Shown: positions 5,746-7,544 of the stretch, piece by piece
Layout: each line of letters opens with the position of its first letter
Numbering within the stretch: the stretch's first letter is position 1
Assembly (NCBI GenBank): GCA_029287875.1
Contig: JARFQH010000309.1
Span: 1 to 7,544, forward strand
From: Desulfobacteraceae bacterium
Lineage (GTDB): Bacteria; Desulfobacterota; Desulfobacteria; Desulfobacterales; SG8-13
Length of the DNA: 7,544 bases
Direction of reading: 5' to 3'
Translations under genes and position numbers: made by a program
The notes under the pieces: generated by a model
What the model saw: only the letters and a program-made list of their open reading frames with translations
The model's database searches: none
Told to the model about the DNA's origin: nothing

Positions 5746-7149
5746 ATGGAATCGATACCCGACAAAGCCACGCCAATATTAGTGGTTGATGATGACCAGG
5801 GACTTCTTCTGAGTATCAAGGCGACGCTGCTCAGCGCCGGCCTGCCGGAACCGGCCCTGGTTTCCGACAGCCGTCGGGTGGTCGATCTCGTCCAAACCCA
5901 CGACTTCAAGGTCATCCTCCTCGACCTGGTGATGCCGCACGTCGGCGGGCTTGAGCTCCTGCGGCAAATCAACGAAACACACCCAAACATCGCGTGCATC
6001 GTGGTCACAGCGATCGATCAGGCCACCGCGGCCGTTCAAGCCATGAACCTCGGCGCCTTCGATTACCTCGTTAAACCGCTCAATGGCGAGAAGTTGACCA
6101 TCGTCATCAACCAGGCCCTTGAGCGTTTCAATCTAAAGCACGAACTGTCTCTGCTTTCGCCAAGCCAATCCTTCTCACAGCTCAAGAGTCCGGAGGCGTT
6201 TCGTGACATCGTTGCCGAAGACGAGGCCATGGCGCTGGTTTTTCGTCAGGTCGAAACGGTCGCTCCGACCGACTACAGCGTCATCATCAACGGCGAGTCG
6301 GGTACCGGCAAGGAAATGCTGGCCCGGGTCATCCACCGGCTGAGTCGGCGCGCCCACATGCCTTTTCTGGCCGTGAACATGGCGGCCGTGAGCAAAACCA
6401 TATTCGAAGACGAATTCTTCGGCCACGCCAAGGGCGCCTTCACAGATGCGGTCAGCGACAAAAAGGGGTTTTTCGAGGCCGCCGGCGGCGGCACACTTTT
6501 TCTCGATGAAATTACCGAACTGGAGCCCTCATTGCAGGGCAAGCTGCTGCGGGTGATCGAAGAGCGCGAGTACTACCGGCTCGGCAGCACGGATGTGCGC
6601 AACGTCGACTTGCGCATTGTCGCCGCCACCAATCGCGACATCACGGCGGAAATCGAAAACAACCGCTTCAGGGCCGACCTGTTCTACCGATTGAACATGT
6701 ACAACATCAAGGTGCCGCCCTTGAGGGAGAGAAAAAGGGATATTCTGCCGCTGGCCCGCCACTTTACCCGGCTGCATGCCGAAGCCAACTGCAAAAGCAT
6801 CGCCACCATCGATCCGCAACTCGCCGAAGCCCTGTCCGCATATTCCTTTCCGGGCAACGTGCGCGAACTCGAGCATATGATCGCCGGTGCGGTTCTGCTG
6901 GAGCAGGGAGCGGTACTGAGCCTGCCGTCGGCCCCCGAGTTGGCGGCACAGTTTAAAACCGCCGCAAGGACAAACGGCGGTTTTCTGACCCTGGAAGAGC
7001 TCGAAAAACAACACATCCACGCCGTGCTGGCGGCGACCGGGGGCAACCGCGCCCGGGCGGCCGAAATCCTGGGAATCAACACGTCCACCGTTTATCGCAA
7101 AATAGAAAAATACGGCATAGGCGAGCACCTGTCGAAACCAATGGGATAG
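5746..7149 (+). CDS. NtrC-family sigma-54-dependent response regulator
   Basis: The protein has 467 residues, normal for the family. The receiver (about 10-125) has an acidic cluster at 15-17, phosphoacceptor Asp60 in ILLDLVMP, Thr88 and Lys110. The AAA+ domain (about 153-400) has Walker A GESGTGKE (183-190, Lys189), Walker B LFLDE (251-255), sensor motif AATNRDI, Arg fingers 309 and 315 in FRADLFYRL, and FPGNVRELEH (368-377). A Fis-type helix-turn-helix lies at about 430-458, with GGNRARAAEILGINTSTVYR. Phosphorylation should drive oligomers that hydrolyse ATP to open sigma-54 promoters. The sigma-54 contact loop reads GAFTDA (230-235) instead of GAFTGA; the Thr is kept. It lies 55 bp after a hybrid kinase gene and 8 bp before a PilZ gene, which suggests one operon. 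The TTGACA at 5718 has no matching -10 box. The start ATG has no clear Shine-Dalgarno but begins right at the receiver domain. Confidence 0.96.
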   Translation: MESIPDKATPILVVDDDQGLLLSIKATLLSAGLPEPALVSDSRRVVDLVQTHDFKVILLDLVMPHVGGLELLRQINETHPNIACIVVTAIDQATAAVQAMNLGAFDYLVKPLNGEKLTIVINQALERFNLKHELSLLSPSQSFSQLKSPEAFRDIVAEDEAMALVFRQVETVAPTDYSVIINGESGTGKEMLARVIHRLSRRAHMPFLAVNMAAVSKTIFEDEFFGHAKGAFTDAVSDKKGFFEAAGGGTLFLDEITELEPSLQGKLLRVIEEREYYRLGSTDVRNVDLRIVAATNRDITAEIENNRFRADLFYRLNMYNIKVPPLRERKRDILPLARHFTRLHAEANCKSIATIDPQLAEALSAYSFPGNVRELEHMIAGAVLLEQGAVLSLPSAPELAAQFKTAARTNGGFLTLEELEKQHIHAVLAATGGNRARAAEILGINTSTVYRKIEKYGIGEHLSKPMG

Positions 7150-7157
7150 AAGCCAAA

Positions 7158-7544
7158 ATGGAATATGATCAGATTACCGATAACGCTATCAAGAAAGTCT
7201 TCGAATCTCTGATCAAGTCAAAAATCCTGATTAAGCTAAGACTGTCCGATACCGATTACGAGCAATTGACCGTCCTGACCGGCTTCCGCAGGAAGCTGAA
7301 CCGCACCTTTTTTCTGCTCGGCTATCCGGATGGATTCAAAGAGGCTGCCGGAAACAAGGACGCGTGGGAAATCGACTTCGAGTTCACCGGTCCCGACAGG
7401 ATTCCGTATTCATTTTCCACAACCGGTGGAGAGATTTACCAAAACCAACTCTGCCTGCCCTTCCCCGACTTGGTCTATCGCAATCAGCGTCGCAAATTCT
7501 TCCGGCTCGAGGCGCCCGAGGGCACCATGGTCGAATTCGTCTAC
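7158..7544 (+). CDS. YcgR-like PilZ-domain protein, 5' part (cut by window edge)
   Basis: The frame starts at ATG 7158, 8 bases after the stop of the sigma-54 regulator, and is open to the window end, giving 129 residues. Residues 1-108 form a region like the N-terminal YcgR/PilZN domain: alternating strands with a low Cys content and no membrane segment. At 107-117 the motif YRNQRRKFFRL carries the RxxxR signature (Arg112, Arg116) that opens PilZ domains and binds cyclic di-GMP. The second signature, D/NxSxxG, would lie past the window, so ligand binding cannot be confirmed. YcgR proteins act as flagellar brakes in enteric bacteria; many deltaproteobacterial relatives have other or unknown outputs. 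A weak AGAAG precedes the start by 5 bases. The tight spacing suggests co-transcription with the regulator and a cyclic-di-GMP output for this signalling unit. An alternative is a more general PilZ effector. Confidence 0.82.
   Translation, partial: MEYDQITDNAIKKVFESLIKSKILIKLRLSDTDYEQLTVLTGFRRKLNRTFFLLGYPDGFKEAAGNKDAWEIDFEFTGPDRIPYSFSTTGGEIYQNQLCLPFPDLVYRNQRRKFFRLEAPEGTMVEFVY

Noticed and set aside
4005..6008. Stop-free minus-strand frame of 667 codons across the kinase and the start of the activator gene
   Set aside because: It is a mirror of GC-rich codon use in two clear genes. It shows no recognisable domain and crosses the gap between the genes.
6529..7128. Minus-strand frame of 199 codons inside the activator gene
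   Set aside because: It is a shadow of the AAA+ and helix-turn-helix coding region.

Overview
The window looks like chromosomal DNA from a deltaproteobacterium (Desulfobacterota, in the style of Desulfosarcina and Desulfobacter sulfate or sulfur reducers). This placement is an inference. It rests on GC-rich coding DNA between AT-rich gaps, the density of soluble PAS/HisKA/receiver hybrid kinases of the 'HDFNN'/'HEINNP' type, a sigma-54 activator in an operon with a PilZ protein, and a DUF4124 protein. No rRNA, tRNA, CRISPR array, insertion sequence or phage gene was seen.

Left part (1-1746). The window opens inside the C-terminal receiver domain of a protein, probably a hybrid sensor kinase, that ends at 384. 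Converging on it is a two-gene minus-strand unit: an unrecognised 124-residue protein (1532-1158), then a secreted DUF4124 protein with an acidic coiled coil, a Tyr-rich patch and a basic tail (1128-442). The pair has a good sigma-70-type promoter (TTGACA, 17 bp, TATTAG on the minus strand). A strong predicted hairpin covers the Shine-Dalgarno-like sequence and UUG start of the first gene.

Middle (1747-3823). A plus-strand remnant of a YcgN/UPF0260 cysteine-cluster gene keeps only the family's first ~47 residues and has already lost its first Cys. Its open frame then runs into unrelated sequence and overlaps the 3' end of a minus-strand PAS-HisKA-HATPase-REC hybrid kinase. That kinase has a textbook sigma-54 promoter (TGGCAC-N5-TTGCT) about 70-85 bp before its ATG.

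Right part (3824-7544). A plus-strand operon-like set starts behind a sigma-70-like promoter: a second PAS-HisKA-HATPase-REC hybrid kinase (4071-5690), an NtrC-family sigma-54 activator (5746-7149) and the start of a YcgR-like PilZ protein (7158 onward, cut by the window edge). The simplest model is that the plus-strand kinase signals to the NtrC-type regulator, which activates sigma-54 promoters. The divergent kinase gene, with its own sigma-54 promoter in the shared intergenic region, is an obvious candidate target. The PilZ protein would add a cyclic-di-GMP output. The promoter-regulator link is inference; domains and promoter matches are read directly. I found no clearly novel defence or mobile system. 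The most notable signals are the sigma-54 promoter beside the sigma-54 activator, the GAFTDA variant in that activator, the start-codon hairpin and the decayed YcgN gene.
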